A stretch of 64,000 nucleotides of DNA from Calliopum simillimum. Taxonomy: Eukaryota; Arthropoda; Insecta; Diptera; Lauxaniidae. Below, one piece after another: positions 63,711 to 64,000 of the stretch (the stretch's first letter is position 1; each line of letters starts with the position of its first letter). The notes beneath the pieces were generated by a model, which was not told where the DNA came from, made no database searches, and saw only the letters and a program-made list of their open reading frames with translations. The position numbers were made by a program, and so were the translations under genes. The stretch covers positions 4,588,001 to 4,652,000 of the forward strand of contig OX638368.1 in NCBI GenBank assembly GCA_951812925.1. Direction: 5' to 3'.

Positions 63711-64000
63711 TGTTTTTTTTGGGTTCAAAAACCGAAAATGACCGATATCTTGAAAACGACGTGAAAAAAAAAAAATAATGTGATTTTCGGAATCAGCAGC
63801 CGATTTGACACAGGAAATTAATAGTGGCTTCTACAGTACAAAAATTTTTTAATCATTTATAAGCAAAAGTAATTGCTTGCAGTTGAATAACATTTTGATG
63901 CGTTTTCTTTTCTAAAGATTTTTTTTGATGTTTCTTGCTTGAAAAATATCAATACGCTATCAATGCACTTTGAAACAGCAACACAACTTGACCTTAATTA
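63711..64000. other. No gene seen
   Basis: AT-rich sequence with T and A runs up to the end of the window. No recognisable feature. Confidence 0.4.

Overview
The window looks like insect nuclear DNA from a fly (Diptera), plausibly a tephritid fruit fly. The evidence is the AT-rich composition, CAA/CAG/GT/ACAT microsatellites, mini-me/DINE-like elements with a (GTCY)n microsatellite, mariner, DD41D, pogo-like and hAT relics, CR1-group and RTE LINE sequences, and a long TTAGG-type tract. The family-level guess is inference. I found no convincing host protein-coding gene, rRNA or functional tRNA. The window is either a gene desert or the inside of a very large intron, and it is built mostly from nested transposons and degenerate tandem arrays.

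Layout. 0-9.7 kb: a broken mariner transposase (about 0.5-1.25 kb, minus), a nearly full-length but dead DD41D Tc1/mariner element (3.78-5.06 kb), small inverted and tandem repeats, and two facing tRNA-like sequences (8.1-8.75 kb). 9.7-12.3 kb: a degenerate ~19-22 bp minisatellite with a near-pure ~980 bp (TTAGG)n tract embedded in it. 13.9-16.0 kb: a 2,029 bp solo LTR with a CTAG target duplication and five related hairpins. 16-17.5 kb: pogo-like and Tc1/mariner transposase scraps. 19.4-25.3 kb: a second copy of the same LTR, its middle replaced by foldback elements, namely a 2 kb palindrome carrying a nested 232 bp Harbinger-like MITE and a 1.36 kb hAT-type palindrome containing further palindromes.

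27-35.3 kb: three degenerate A/T-rich minisatellite arrays, one of them the same family as the 9.7 kb array but inverted, plus an RTE LINE 3' fragment and a TA-flanked MITE. 36.1-40.1 kb: the only long open reading frames, an apparently intact two-ORF CR1-group non-LTR retrotransposon on the minus strand. Its ORF1 ends in the classical slippery heptamer A AAA AAC directly before UAA, and ORF2 is open in the -1 frame with no AUG before codon 148. 41.6-43.7 kb: a 2.1 kb foldback with a nested MITE.

45-64 kb: a mariner C-terminus, two mini-me/DINE-like elements in opposite orientation (one with four ~142 bp internal repeats and a CAGC microsatellite), more foldbacks, tRNA-like inverted pairs, a 645 bp hAT MITE with a perfect 8 bp target duplication, a 1.0 kb foldback, another copy of the TA-flanked MITE, and a second RTE 3' end.

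The most interesting signals are the candidate -1 frameshift in the LINE, the LTR hairpin family with a conserved heptaloop and compensatory stem changes, the interstitial TTAGG tract, and the unusual density of large palindromes. All coordinates, terminal repeats and target duplications were read by eye. Family names rest on recognised motifs, not on database searches.
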